DNA of 51,457 nt from Pseudomonas sp. GM48 (GTDB taxonomy: Bacteria; Pseudomonadota; Gammaproteobacteria; Pseudomonadales; Pseudomonadaceae). A program made the position numbers and the translations under genes. The notes under the pieces were generated by a model. The model was not told where the DNA came from. It made no database searches and worked only from the letters and a program-made list of their open reading frames with translations. Within the stretch, counting starts at the first letter, position 1; each line of letters starts with the position of its first letter. The stretch covers positions 1-51,457 of the forward strand of contig NZ_AKJM01000060.1 of NCBI RefSeq assembly GCF_000282335.1. Direction: 5' to 3'. This document shows, one piece after another, positions 1 through 9,500 of this stretch.

Positions 1-1
1 G

Positions 2-1228
2 GCGGCTCCAGCCGTTGCGCCTGCCGCTGCCGGTAAAGTCGACGAAGCCGCCGCCAAAGCCGTTGTCGCCCATTACGCCGACATGGTTTTCGCCGTCTAC
101 AGCGATGCCGAATCCACCGCGAAGACCCTGCAAACCGCCGTAGACGCCTTCCTCGCCAAGCCGAACGCCGACACCCTGAAAGCCGCCAAGGCTGCCTGGG
201 TCGCCGCTCGCGTGCCTTACCTGCAGAGCGAAGTGTTCCGCTTCGGCAACACCATCGTTGACGACTGGGAAGGTCAGCTGAACTCCTGGCCACTGGACGA
301 AGGCCTGATCGACTACGTCGACAAATCCTACGAGCACGCCTTGGGCAACCCGGGTGCCACTGCCAACATCATCGCCAACACCGAAGTGCAGATCGGCGAA
401 GACAAGGTCGATGTCAAAGACATCACCCCGGAAAAACTCGCCAGCCTGAACGAGCTGGGCGGTTCCGAGGCCAACGTCGCCACCGGCTACCACGCCATCG
501 AATTCCTGCTCTGGGGCCAGGACCTGAACGGCACCGGCCCTGGTGCCGGCAACCGTCCGGCGTCGGACTACCTGGAAGGCAAAGGTGCAACCGGCGGTCA
601 CAACGACCGTCGTCGTGCCTACCTGAAATCCGTGACCCAACTGCTGGTCAGCGACCTGGAAGAAATGGTCGGTAACTGGAAGCCGAACGTGGCCGACAAC
701 TACCGCGCCACCCTGGAAGCGGAACCGGCTGAAACCGGCCTGCGCAAAATGCTGTTCGGCATGGGCAGCCTGTCCCTGGGCGAACTGGCGGGCGAGCGCA
801 TGAAGGTTTCCCTGGAAGCCAACTCCCCGGAAGACGAACAGGATTGCTTCAGCGACAACACCCACAACTCGCACTTCTACGATGCCAAGGGCATTCGTAA
901 CGTGTACCTGGGTGAATACACTCGTGTCGACGGTACCAAAATGACCGGCGCCAGCCTGTCGTCCCTGGTGGCCAAGGCCGACCCGGCTGCCGACACCGCG
1001 CTGAAAGACGACCTGGCCGCCACCGAAGCCAAGATTCAAGTCATGGTCGACCACGCCAACAAGGGTGAGCACTACGATCAGTTGATCGCCGCCGGCAACA
1101 CCGCGGGCAACCAGATCGTCCGTGACGCCATCGCTTCCCTGGTCAAGCAGACCGGTTCGATCGAAGCCGCCGCTGGCAAACTGGGCATCAACGACCTGAA
1201 CCCGGACAACGCTGATCACGAATTCTGA
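2..1228 (+). CDS. icmP: imelysin-family (M75) iron-regulated outer-membrane/periplasmic protein, 5' end outside window
   Basis: The frame is open from the first bases of the window, so the start and signal peptide lie upstream and only the C-terminal ~408 residues are visible. The sequence is an imelysin/ICMP-type domain. The family signature GxHxxE is seen as GYHAIEFLLWGQD, and the segment HNSHFYDAKGIRNVYLGEY is typical of this family. In PAO1 the matching protein (PA4370, insulin-cleaving metalloproteinase outer-membrane protein) is iron-regulated, and relatives (EfeO, algal p19) are iron-uptake proteins, so a role in periplasmic iron handling is more likely than insulin cleavage. It is followed by a strong terminator and then by a di-haem lipoprotein and a second imelysin. 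The symbol rests on remembered similarity to PA4370. Confidence 0.85.
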   Translation, partial: AAPAVAPAAAGKVDEAAAKAVVAHYADMVFAVYSDAESTAKTLQTAVDAFLAKPNADTLKAAKAAWVAARVPYLQSEVFRFGNTIVDDWEGQLNSWPLDEGLIDYVDKSYEHALGNPGATANIIANTEVQIGEDKVDVKDITPEKLASLNELGGSEANVATGYHAIEFLLWGQDLNGTGPGAGNRPASDYLEGKGATGGHNDRRRAYLKSVTQLLVSDLEEMVGNWKPNVADNYRATLEAEPAETGLRKMLFGMGSLSLGELAGERMKVSLEANSPEDEQDCFSDNTHNSHFYDAKGIRNVYLGEYTRVDGTKMTGASLSSLVAKADPAADTALKDDLAATEAKIQVMVDHANKGEHYDQLIAAGNTAGNQIVRDAIASLVKQTGSIEAAAGKLGINDLNPDNADHEF

Positions 1229-1248
1229 TCAACGCTGGCTGAGTGAGT

Positions 1249-1278
1249 AAAAAGGCGACCTTCGGGTCGCCTTTTTTG
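1249..1278 (+). terminator. rho-independent terminator after the imelysin gene
   Basis: The stem AAAGGCGACC / GGTCGCCTTT with a TTCG tetraloop is followed by a run of T, 21 bases after the stop codon. This is a textbook intrinsic terminator. Confidence 0.9.
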
Positions 1279-1297
1279 TCGGGCCGAGCACCATCAA

Positions 1298-1387
1298 TGT
1301 GGGAGCGGGCTTGCTCGCGAAAGCGGCGTGTCAGGCAACATGCATGGGGACTGAACCACCGCCTTCGCGAGCAAGCCCGCTCCCACA
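1298..1387. repeat. paired inverted REP element (REPIN), family A
   Basis: Two inverted copies of the REP core GTGGGAGCGGGCTTGCTCGC flank a ~40-base non-conserved centre. The same 90-base architecture recurs at 9544, 16434, 37884 and 43090. Such elements are mobilised in trans by RAYT transposases in fluorescent pseudomonads; no RAYT gene is present in the window. Confidence 0.9.
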
Positions 1388-1506
1388 GGGTCCAGTGTCA
1401 TCCGAATAACCTGCCCCACATCAAGCGAACGATAATTCCTCTTATTCAAATTCCCATCCCCTGTTAGACTTTGCGCCCTTGTTTTGCTCGTCTTGCAGGA
1501 TGTCTG

Positions 1507-2934
1507 ATGCCCTCGCTGCCTCTTCGCTTGTCCGCACTGTTTCTGGCCCTGGGCCTGAGTGCCTGCGATGACGCCCCGAAATTCACCCGGGCCGAACCCG
1601 GTGAAGCCCGCTCCGGCGGTAGTGCGACGGTGCGCAAGACCGATCAGAACGCGTTTTCCATGCCCTCGGCGAATCTGCCGCCGTCACGGCGCGTGGATTT
1701 CAGCGTCGGCAACAGTTTCTTCCGCAGCCCTTGGGTGATCGCCCCATCGACGACGACCGCTCGCGATGGCCTCGGTCCACTGTTCAACACCAATGCCTGC
1801 CAGGGCTGCCACATCAAGGACGGCCGCGGCCACCCGCCCGCGCCCAACGACGTAAATGCCGTGTCGATGCTGGTGCGCCTGTCGATTCCCGACGCCCCGG
1901 CGTATGCCAAGGTCATCGAGCAGATCGGCGTGGTGCCTGAGCCCGTCTACGGCGGTCAGTTCCAGGACATGGCCGTACCCGGTGTGGCCCCCGAAGGCAA
2001 AGTGCGGGTCGATTACACCCCCGTGCCGGTTCGCTTCAAGGACGGTACTGAAATCGAGCTGCGCAAACCGAGCCTGAACATCACCCAGCTCGGCTACGGC
2101 CCGATGCACCCCGACACCCGTTTCTCGGCGCGTGTAGCGCCGCCAATGATTGGCCTGGGCCTGCTCGAAGCGATCCCCGACGAGGCGATCCTGGCCAACG
2201 CCGCAGCGCAGGCCAAGACGGACAAAGGCATCAGCGGACGGCCGAACCGGGTCTGGGATGACGCCCAACAAAAGACAGTGTTGGGAAGATTTGGCTGGAA
2301 AGCCGGACAACCGAACCTCAATCAGCAAAATGTCCACGCGTTTTCGGGTGATATGGGCCTCACGACCAGCCTGAGACCCTTTGATGACTGCACGGACGCG
2401 CAAACGGCCTGCAAACAGGCACCGAGTGGCAACGGCCCGAATGGCGAGCCGGAAGTCAGCGATAACATCCTGCGCCTGGTGCTGTTCTACAGCCGTAACC
2501 TTGCCGTACCGGCCCGTCGTGACGTCAACGCACCTGAAGTGCTGGCCGGCAAGACCCTGTTTTATCAGGCCGGTTGCCAATCCTGTCACACACCGAAATA
2601 CACCACCGCCGCCAACGCCGCCGAACCTGAACTGGCCAATCAAGTGATTCGCCCGTACAGCGATCTGCTGCTGCATGACATGGGTGACGGCCTGGCCGAT
2701 AACCGTAGCGAGTTCCAGGCCAGCGGCCGCGAATGGCGCACCCCGCCGTTGTGGGGCATCGGCCTGACGCAGGCGGTCAGCGGCCACACCCAGTTCCTGC
2801 ACGACGGCCGCGCCCGCAACCTGCTCGAAGCCGTGCTCTGGCATGGCGGCGAGGCGACAGCGGCGCAGCAACAGGTTTTGTCTTTCAATGCCGAGCAGCG
2901 CGCCGCGTTGCTGGCGTTCCTGAATTCCCTTTAA
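1507..2934 (+). CDS. di-haem cytochrome c peroxidase-like lipoprotein (DUF1111, 'thiol oxidoreductase')
   Basis: The protein has 475 residues and two CxxCH c-type haem sites, CQGCH near residue 100 and CQSCH near residue 360. It belongs to the DUF1111/di-haem oxidoreductase family. The N-terminus is a lipoprotein signal with lipobox LSAC, so it should be exported and lipid-anchored. I chose the ATG at 1507 because AGGA at 1497-1500 is correctly spaced and the signal peptide starts there; an upstream ATG at 1471 would add 12 residues before the signal. It is followed after 27 bases by an imelysin lipoprotein, and in PAO1 the order PA4370-PA4373 is the same. The substrate is unknown. The pairing with imelysins suggests redox chemistry linked to iron acquisition (inference). 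Confidence 0.85.
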   Translation: MPSLPLRLSALFLALGLSACDDAPKFTRAEPGEARSGGSATVRKTDQNAFSMPSANLPPSRRVDFSVGNSFFRSPWVIAPSTTTARDGLGPLFNTNACQGCHIKDGRGHPPAPNDVNAVSMLVRLSIPDAPAYAKVIEQIGVVPEPVYGGQFQDMAVPGVAPEGKVRVDYTPVPVRFKDGTEIELRKPSLNITQLGYGPMHPDTRFSARVAPPMIGLGLLEAIPDEAILANAAAQAKTDKGISGRPNRVWDDAQQKTVLGRFGWKAGQPNLNQQNVHAFSGDMGLTTSLRPFDDCTDAQTACKQAPSGNGPNGEPEVSDNILRLVLFYSRNLAVPARRDVNAPEVLAGKTLFYQAGCQSCHTPKYTTAANAAEPELANQVIRPYSDLLLHDMGDGLADNRSEFQASGREWRTPPLWGIGLTQAVSGHTQFLHDGRARNLLEAVLWHGGEATAAQQQVLSFNAEQRAALLAFLNSL

Positions 2935-2961
2935 CACGCATTCCACTCGCGGGAGCCCGAC

Positions 2962-4026
2962 ATGTTCCGTCCCAAATTGTTGTTCACCAGCCTTGCCGCC
3001 CTCGCCCTGGGCGCCTGCTCGCCCCAGGACCCGCAAGCGGTCACATCGGCAGCCATTGCCAAGTCGGTGATCCTGCCAACCTACACCCGCTGGGTTGAAG
3101 CCGACCGTCAATTGGCGGTCAGCGCCCTCGCCTACTGCGAAGGCAAGGAAACCCTGGAAACCGCCCGTGCCGACTTCCTGCACGCGCAAAAAGCCTGGGC
3201 CGAACTGCAACCCTTGCTGATCGGGCCGTTGGCCGAAGGCAACCGTTCGTGGCAAGTGCAGTTCTGGCCGGACAAGAAAAACCTGGTCGGCCGTCAGGTC
3301 GAGCAACTGGTCACCGCCCAGCCGCAAATCGATGCCGCCGCACTGGCCAAGTCCAGCGTCGTGGTGCAGGGCCTCTCGGCCTACGAATACATTTTGTTCG
3401 ACAGCAAGCCTGACGTGGCCAACGCTGAGCAGAAGAGCAAATACTGCCCGCTGCTGGTCGCCATCGGTGAACGCCAGAAGCAATTGGCCGAAGACATTCT
3501 GCAAACCTGGAACAACACCGACGGCATGCTCGCGCAAATGAGCAAATTCCCGAACCAGCGCTACGCGGACTCCCATGAAGCGATCGCCGATCTGCTGCGC
3601 GTGCAAGTCACGGCCATCGACACCCTGAAGAAAAAACTCGGCACGCCGATGGGCCGCCAGAGCAAGGGCGTGCCGCAACCGTTCCAGGCCGATGCATGGC
3701 GTAGCCAGTCGTCCCTGACCAGCCTCGGAGCCAGCCTCGCGGCCGCCAAAACGGTCTGGGAAGGTGTGGATAACAAAGGCCTGCGCAGCCTGTTGCCGAG
3801 CGATCAGAAACCGTTGGCCGACAAGATCGATGCCGCCTACTCCGCCTCGCTGAAATTGTTCGCCGGCAACCAGCGCTCGCTGACCGAAATGCTCGGTGAC
3901 GACGCCGGCCGTCAGCAGCTCAACGACCTGTACGAAAGCCTCAACGTTGTACATCGTCTGCACGAAGCTGATCTGGCCAAGGCGTTGGGCATCCAACTGG
4001 GCTTCAACGCCAACGACGGTGACTGA
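2962..4026 (+). CDS. imelysin-family lipoprotein
   Basis: A 354-residue protein with a lipoprotein signal (lipobox LGAC, Cys19) and an imelysin-like helical domain; GLSAYEYILFD stands where ICMP has the GxHxxE motif, so the putative metal site is altered. It corresponds to PA4372. It sits 27 bases after the di-haem lipoprotein and its stop codon meets the DUF1513 gene, which indicates one transcription unit. The likely role is periplasmic iron or haem-linked metal handling as a partner of the di-haem protein (inference). RBS: GGGAG about 8 bases before the ATG. Confidence 0.85.
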   Translation: MFRPKLLFTSLAALALGACSPQDPQAVTSAAIAKSVILPTYTRWVEADRQLAVSALAYCEGKETLETARADFLHAQKAWAELQPLLIGPLAEGNRSWQVQFWPDKKNLVGRQVEQLVTAQPQIDAAALAKSSVVVQGLSAYEYILFDSKPDVANAEQKSKYCPLLVAIGERQKQLAEDILQTWNNTDGMLAQMSKFPNQRYADSHEAIADLLRVQVTAIDTLKKKLGTPMGRQSKGVPQPFQADAWRSQSSLTSLGASLAAAKTVWEGVDNKGLRSLLPSDQKPLADKIDAAYSASLKLFAGNQRSLTEMLGDDAGRQQLNDLYESLNVVHRLHEADLAKALGIQLGFNANDGD

Positions 4027-4040
4027 TGAGGGCGAGGTCC

Positions 4041-5141
4041 ATGCTGCGACGCCAGGTTCTGACTTTAGGTAGCTTGTTGCTGGGTGCGGTGACGCTGGGC
4101 GGCTGGAAGTTGTTCAAGCAAAAGGACAAGAGTCCGTTGTTGCTTTCGGCACGGGACGATACCGATGGCCAGCATTACGCCGTCGGATATCGACTGGATG
4201 GCACCCAGGTGTTCGCCACTCGGGTCGGCCAGCGTTGCCACGACATCATCAACCACCCGACCCTGCCGATTGCCCTGTTTGTCGCCCGCCGTCCGGGGAC
4301 CGAGAGCTACCTGATCGACCTGCGCGACGGCACGCTCCTGCAAACCGTGGTGTCACAGCCGAACCGGCACTTCTACGGTCACGCGGTCATTCACCACAGC
4401 GGCGACTGGCTGTATGCCACCGAAAACGACACCACCGATCCGGGTCGCGGCCTGCTCGGTGTGTATAAATTCGAAGGCGAACGGCTGGTGCACAGCGGCG
4501 AGATTTCCACCCATGGCCTCGGCCCGCACCAGGTGTCGTGGATGTCCGATGGCGAAACCCTGGTGGTGGCCAACGGCGGAATTCGCACCGAAGCCGAAAG
4601 CCGGGTGGAGATGAACCTCAACGCCATGGAGCCGAGCCTGGTGCTGATGCAACGTGATGGCACCCTGCTGAGCAAGGAAACCCTCGCCCAGCAGATGAAC
4701 AGCGTGCGCCATCTCGCCATTGCCAGCGACGGCACCATCGTCGCCAGCCAGCAATTCATGGGCGCGGCCCACGAGTCGTCGGAGCTATTGGCGATCAAGC
4801 GTCCCGGTCAGCCTTTCGTCGCGTTCCCGGTGCCCGAGCACCAGTTGCAGGCCATGGGGCATTACACCGCCAGCGTCGCGGTACACAGCGACTTGCGTCT
4901 GGTGGCGCTGACTGCACCGCGTGGCAACCGCTTTTTCATCTGGGACCTGGACAGCGGTGAAGTACGCCTGGATGCACCCCTGCCCGATTGCGCCGGGGTC
5001 GGTGCGGTGGCCGATGGTTTTGTCGTGACCTCCGGTCAAGGGCGCTGCCGCTACTACGACTGCCGCCAGACAAACCTGGTTGCAAAACCGCTGGAGCTAC
5101 CCTCAGGGCTCTGGGATAACCATCTGCATCTGATGGCGTAA
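4041..5141 (+). CDS. DUF1513 beta-propeller protein, exported
   Basis: About 366 residues. The N-terminal MLRRQ followed by a hydrophobic run resembles a Tat-like signal or membrane anchor, and the rest reads as a WD40/YVTN-like propeller (repeated GTL, GDWLYATENDT, HQVSWMSDGETLVVANGG). This is the DUF1513 family, found next to imelysin and di-haem proteins (PA4373 in PAO1). An ATG at 4026 overlaps the previous stop (1 base) and would add five residues. I prefer 4041 because GAGGG at 4028-4032 is well spaced and the signal starts there. The function is unknown; its constant company suggests a structural or substrate-binding part of the imelysin system. Confidence 0.8.
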   Translation: MLRRQVLTLGSLLLGAVTLGGWKLFKQKDKSPLLLSARDDTDGQHYAVGYRLDGTQVFATRVGQRCHDIINHPTLPIALFVARRPGTESYLIDLRDGTLLQTVVSQPNRHFYGHAVIHHSGDWLYATENDTTDPGRGLLGVYKFEGERLVHSGEISTHGLGPHQVSWMSDGETLVVANGGIRTEAESRVEMNLNAMEPSLVLMQRDGTLLSKETLAQQMNSVRHLAIASDGTIVASQQFMGAAHESSELLAIKRPGQPFVAFPVPEHQLQAMGHYTASVAVHSDLRLVALTAPRGNRFFIWDLDSGEVRLDAPLPDCAGVGAVADGFVVTSGQGRCRYYDCRQTNLVAKPLELPSGLWDNHLHLMA

Positions 5142-5147
5142 ATCTTT

Positions 5148-5229
5148 GAAAAGATCGCCGCCTTGGGCCGCGTCTGCATCGGGATGACATACACCCCGCA
5201 GGCACGGCCCAAGGCGGCGAATCTTTTCC
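5148..5229. repeat. long imperfect palindrome between DUF1513 gene and RND operon
   Basis: The arms 5148-5169 and 5206-5229 are inverse complements of ~22 bases with one extra A; the core is GCCGCCTTGGGCC / GGCCCAAGGCGGC around a ~36-base centre. It begins 7 bases after a stop codon and may act as a terminator, but there is no T-run. It looks like another REPIN-type family, seen once in this window. Confidence 0.7.
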
Positions 5230-5342
5230 GGCTTTCACCTCTCTAATACCTCACAACCTGTAAAAACGGCAGTCGGATTACCCTCTACACTCCCGGTAAT
5301 GTGCCCCACTGTCTCACCTGATTTTCTCCAAGGAACTGGAAT

Positions 5343-6491
5343 ATGCTGCGTCGCCGCATGCTGATCATGTTGGGTGTTGTTCTACTGATTGTGCTGGTCC
5401 TGGCCGCGTACAAAGCCTTCTCTATCTATACGATGGTTCAAGGCTACTCTGCACCCAGACCGGCCATCAGCGTTGCCGTGGCCACCGCCACCGAACGCCC
5501 ATGGCAAGCCCGCCTGCCTACCGTTGGCACGCTCAAGGCATTGCAAGGCGTGGACCTGAGCCTGGAGACCGATGGCACCGTCATCGATTTGCAGTTCGAG
5601 TCAGGGCAAAAGGTCAAGGCCGGTCAACCACTCCTGCGCCTCGACAGCGCCGTGGAAAGTGCCCTGCTGGAAACTGCTCTGGCCGACCTCGGGCTGGCAC
5701 AGCTCGATTACGGTCGCGGTAGTCAACTGGTCGGCAGCCAGGCCATTTCCAAAGGCGAGTTCGACCGACTTTCGGCGGTGCTGAAAAAGAGCAAGGCCAC
5801 GGTCAATCAACTCAAGGCTGCGCTCAGCAAAAAAAGCATCGTCGCGCCGTTCAGCGGCACCATCGGCATTCGTCAGGTAGACGTTGGCGACTATCTTGCC
5901 AGCGGCACCATGATCGCCACCCTGCAAGACCTCAGTAGTCTGTATGTGGACTTTTTTGTGCCCGAGCAGTCGGTGCCGAAGATTGCTCTCGGCCAGCCAG
6001 TGCAGGTCATTGTCGCGGCGTATCCGGGCCAGGAGTACCCCGGCACCATCACTGCAATCAACCCTAAAGTCGAAAACAGTACCCGTAACGTGCAGGTCCG
6101 CGCCACCCTGGCCAATCCCGATGGCAAGTTGATGCCAGGCATGTTCGCCAGCCTCCAGGTGCTCCTGCCTGACCCGCAGCCGAGCATCGTGGTGCCGGAA
6201 AGCGCGATTACCTACACGCTCTACGGCAATTCGGTGTATGTGGCCGTACCAAAGAAGGCCGAAGACGGCAGCCCGGAAAAGGATGACAAGGGCCTGCCGG
6301 TGCTGATCGCCGAACGGCGGTTTGTCGAAACCGGCGAACGCCGCGACGGGCAAGTGATGATCACCAAAGGCGTGCAGAGAGGCGAGAAAGTGGTGACCGC
6401 CGGCCAGCTCAAACTGGATAACGGCGCACACATTGCCATCAGTAACGACAAGACCCTGGCCGAGCAGAACAGCCTGCCAAGCGCGGACTGA
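5343..6491 (+). CDS. mexV: RND efflux periplasmic adaptor (membrane fusion protein), MexV-like
   Basis: A 382-residue adaptor with one N-terminal membrane anchor (residues ~7-25), a biotinyl-lipoyl hairpin split by a short helical hairpin (LQFESGQKVKAGQPLLRLD and VDVGDYLASGTMI), and a beta-barrel/membrane-proximal C-terminus. It links an inner-membrane RND pump to an outer-membrane channel. AAGGA sits 8 bases before the ATG. The pump gene follows 13 bases after its stop, giving a two-gene operon as in PA4374-PA4375 (mexVW). The name is by synteny; substrates cannot be read from sequence. Confidence 0.85.
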   Translation: MLRRRMLIMLGVVLLIVLVLAAYKAFSIYTMVQGYSAPRPAISVAVATATERPWQARLPTVGTLKALQGVDLSLETDGTVIDLQFESGQKVKAGQPLLRLDSAVESALLETALADLGLAQLDYGRGSQLVGSQAISKGEFDRLSAVLKKSKATVNQLKAALSKKSIVAPFSGTIGIRQVDVGDYLASGTMIATLQDLSSLYVDFFVPEQSVPKIALGQPVQVIVAAYPGQEYPGTITAINPKVENSTRNVQVRATLANPDGKLMPGMFASLQVLLPDPQPSIVVPESAITYTLYGNSVYVAVPKKAEDGSPEKDDKGLPVLIAERRFVETGERRDGQVMITKGVQRGEKVVTAGQLKLDNGAHIAISNDKTLAEQNSLPSAD

Positions 6492-6504
6492 TCAAGGAAT
6501 CCCC

Positions 6505-9500
6505 ATGGCTTTTACCGACCCGTTCATCCGCCGCCCGGTTCTCGCTACCGTAGTCAGCCTGCTGATTGTTCTGCTGGGCTTCCAGGCCTGGGGCAAGCTG
6601 CCGCTGCGCCAGTACCCGCAAATGGAAAACGCCCTGATCACGGTGACAACCGCCTACCCCGGGGCCAACGCCGAGACCATCCAGGGCTATATTACCCAAC
6701 CGATGCAGCAAAGCCTGGCCAGCGCCGAGGGCATCGACTACATGACCTCGGTCAGTCGCCAGAACTTCTCGGTGATCTCGATCTACGCACGCGTCGGCTC
6801 CAATAGCGACCGTCTGTTTACCGAACTGCTGGCCAAGGCCAACGAGGTCAAGAGCCAGCTGCCCCAGGACGCTGAAGACCCGGTGCTGAGCAAACAATCT
6901 GCCGATGCGTCAGTGCTGATGTACATGAGCTTCTTCAGCAAGGAAATGAGCAACCCGCAGATTACCGATTACCTGTCACGGGTGATCCAGCCCAAACTGG
7001 CGACCTTGCCCGGCATGGCTGAAGCCGAGATCCTCGGTAACCAGGTCTTTGCCATGCGCCTGTGGCTGGACCCGGTGAAGCTGGCGGGTTTCGGCCTGAG
7101 TGCCAGCGATGTGACCAACGCAGTGCGCCAGTACAACTTCCTCTCGGCCGCCGGCGAGGTGAAAGGCGAATACGTGGTCACCAGCATCAACGCCAATACC
7201 GAACTCAAGTCCGCAGAAGCCTTCGGGGAGATTCCGCTCAAGGTCGATGGCGACAGCCGTGTATTGCTGCGCGATGTGGCGCGTGTGGAAATGGGCGCGG
7301 AGAACTACGACACCATCAGCTCGTTCGGTGGCACCCCTTCGGTGTACATCGGCATCAAGGCGACGCCCGGTGCCAACCCGCTGGAAGTGATCAAGGAAGT
7401 GCGCAAGATCATGCCGGACCTGGAGGCCCAGCTACCGCCGAACCTCAAGGGTGAAATCGCCTACGACGCCACCCTGTTCATCCAGGCTTCGATCGACGAA
7501 GTGGTGAAAACCCTGTTCGAAGCGGTGCTCATCGTGATCGTGGTGGTGTTCCTGTTCCTCGGCGCCCTGCGGTCGGTGGTGATCCCGGTGGTGACCATTC
7601 CGCTGTCGATGATCGGCGTCATGTTCTTCATGCAGATGATGGGGTACTCGATCAATCTGCTCACCCTGCTGGCGATGGTATTGGCCATCGGCCTGGTGGT
7701 GGACGACGCCATCGTGGTGGTGGAAAACATTCATCGCCACATTGAGGAAGGCAAGACGCCGCTCGACGCTGCCATTGAAGGCGCCCGGGAAATCGCCATG
7801 CCGGTGGTTTCGATGACCATCACCCTGGCGGCGGTGTACGCACCGATCGGTTTCCTGACCGGACTGACCGGAGCGCTGTTCAAGGAGTTCGCCCTGACCC
7901 TGGCCGGCGCGGTGGTGATTTCCGGCATCGTCGCCCTGACCTTGTCGCCGATGATGTGTGCGTTTCTGCTGCGCCACGACGAGAACCCCAGTGGCCTGGC
8001 CCATCGCCTGGACGTGATTTTCGAAAGCCTCAAGCGCCGCTATCAGAGCATGCTTCACGGCACCCTCAACACCCGGCCGGTGGTACTGGTGTTCGCCGTG
8101 ATCGTGCTGTGCCTGATTCCGGTCCTTCTCAAATTCACCAAATCGGAACTGGCGCCGGATGAGGACCAGGGCATCATTTTCATGATAGCCAACGCCCCGC
8201 AACCGACCAACCTCGACTACCTGAACACCTACACCGATGAGTTCGTCTCGATCTTCAAGGCGTTTCCCGAGTACTACTCGTCGTTCCAGATCAACGGTTT
8301 CAACGGCGTGCAATCGGGCATCGGCGGTTTCCTGCTCAAGCCATGGAACCAGCGCAGCCGTACCCAGATGGCGATCCTGCCCGAGGTGCAGGCCAAACTG
8401 GGAAGCATCCCGGGGTTGCAGATTTTCGGCTTCAACCTGCCCTCCCTGCCGGGTACCGGCGAAGGGGTGCCGTTCCAGTTCGTCATCAACTCCGCCAACG
8501 ATTACGAATTGCTGCTGCAGGTGGTCGACCGGGTAAAAAAACGTGCGAAAGAATCCGGCAAGTTTGCCTTTGTCCACGTTGACCTGGCCTTCGACAAGCC
8601 GGAAGTGGTGGTGGATATCGACCGCGCCAAGGCCGCGCAGATGGGGGTTTCCATGCAGGATCTGGGAGGAACCCTGGCGACTCTGCTGGGTGAAGCCGAG
8701 ATCAACCGTTTCACCATTGAAGGTCGCAGCTATAAGGTCATTGCCCAGGTCGAGCGGCCGTTCCGCGACAATCCGGACTGGCTGAACAATTACTACGTGA
8801 AAAACACCCAGGGCGAACTGTTGGCGTTGTCGACCCTGATCACCGTCACCGACCGTGCGCGACCGCGACAGCTGAACCAGTTCCAGCAACTCAACTCGGC
8901 CATCCTGTCCGGAGTGCCGATGGTGAGCATGGGGGAAGCCATCGACCTCGTGCGCCAGATCGCCCGGGAAGAGGCCCCCCCCGGTTTTGCCTTCGACTAC
9001 GCTGGCGCATCGAGGCAGTACGTTCAGGAAGGCAGTGCCCTGTGGGTCACCTTTGCCCTGGCACTGGCGGTCATTTTCCTCGTGCTGGCGGCCCAGTTCG
9101 AAAGCTTCCGCGACCCGCTGGTGATCCTGGTCACCGTGCCGCTGTCTATCTGCGGCGCATTGATTCCGCTGTTCCTGGGTTGGTCGAGCATGAACATCTA
9201 CACCCAGGTCGGGCTGGTGACGTTGATCGGGCTGATCAGCAAGCACGGCATTCTGATCGTCGAGTTCGCCAACCAGCTACGCAAGGACAAGGGCCTGACG
9301 GCACGCGAAGCCGTAGAGGAAGCAGCGGCCATCCGGCTGCGTCCGGTCTTGATGACTACCGCGGCGATGGTGTTCGGCATGGTGCCATTGATCATCGCCT
9401 CCGGTGCTGGCGCGGTCAGCCGGTTCGACATCGGCACGGTCATCGCGACGGGCATGTCGATCGGCACGTTGTTCACCCTGTTCGTGTTGCCGTGCGTGTA

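Noticed and set aside
1431..1449. Possible Fur box before the di-haem lipoprotein gene (GATAATTCCTCTTATTC)
   Set aside because: Only about 10 of 19 positions agree with the consensus; not enough, although iron control of the cluster is plausible.
1243..1467. 74-codon open frame after the first imelysin
   Set aside because: It runs through the terminator and the REPIN; REP sequence often leaves frames open.
1684..3996. 770-codon open frame antisense to the di-haem and imelysin genes
   Set aside because: Shadow frame of high-GC genes on the plus strand; the plus-strand products have lipoboxes and CxxCH motifs, the antisense product resembles no family.
7432..9246. 604-codon open frame antisense to the RND pump
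   Set aside because: His/Gln/Arg-rich shadow of a clear RND transporter.
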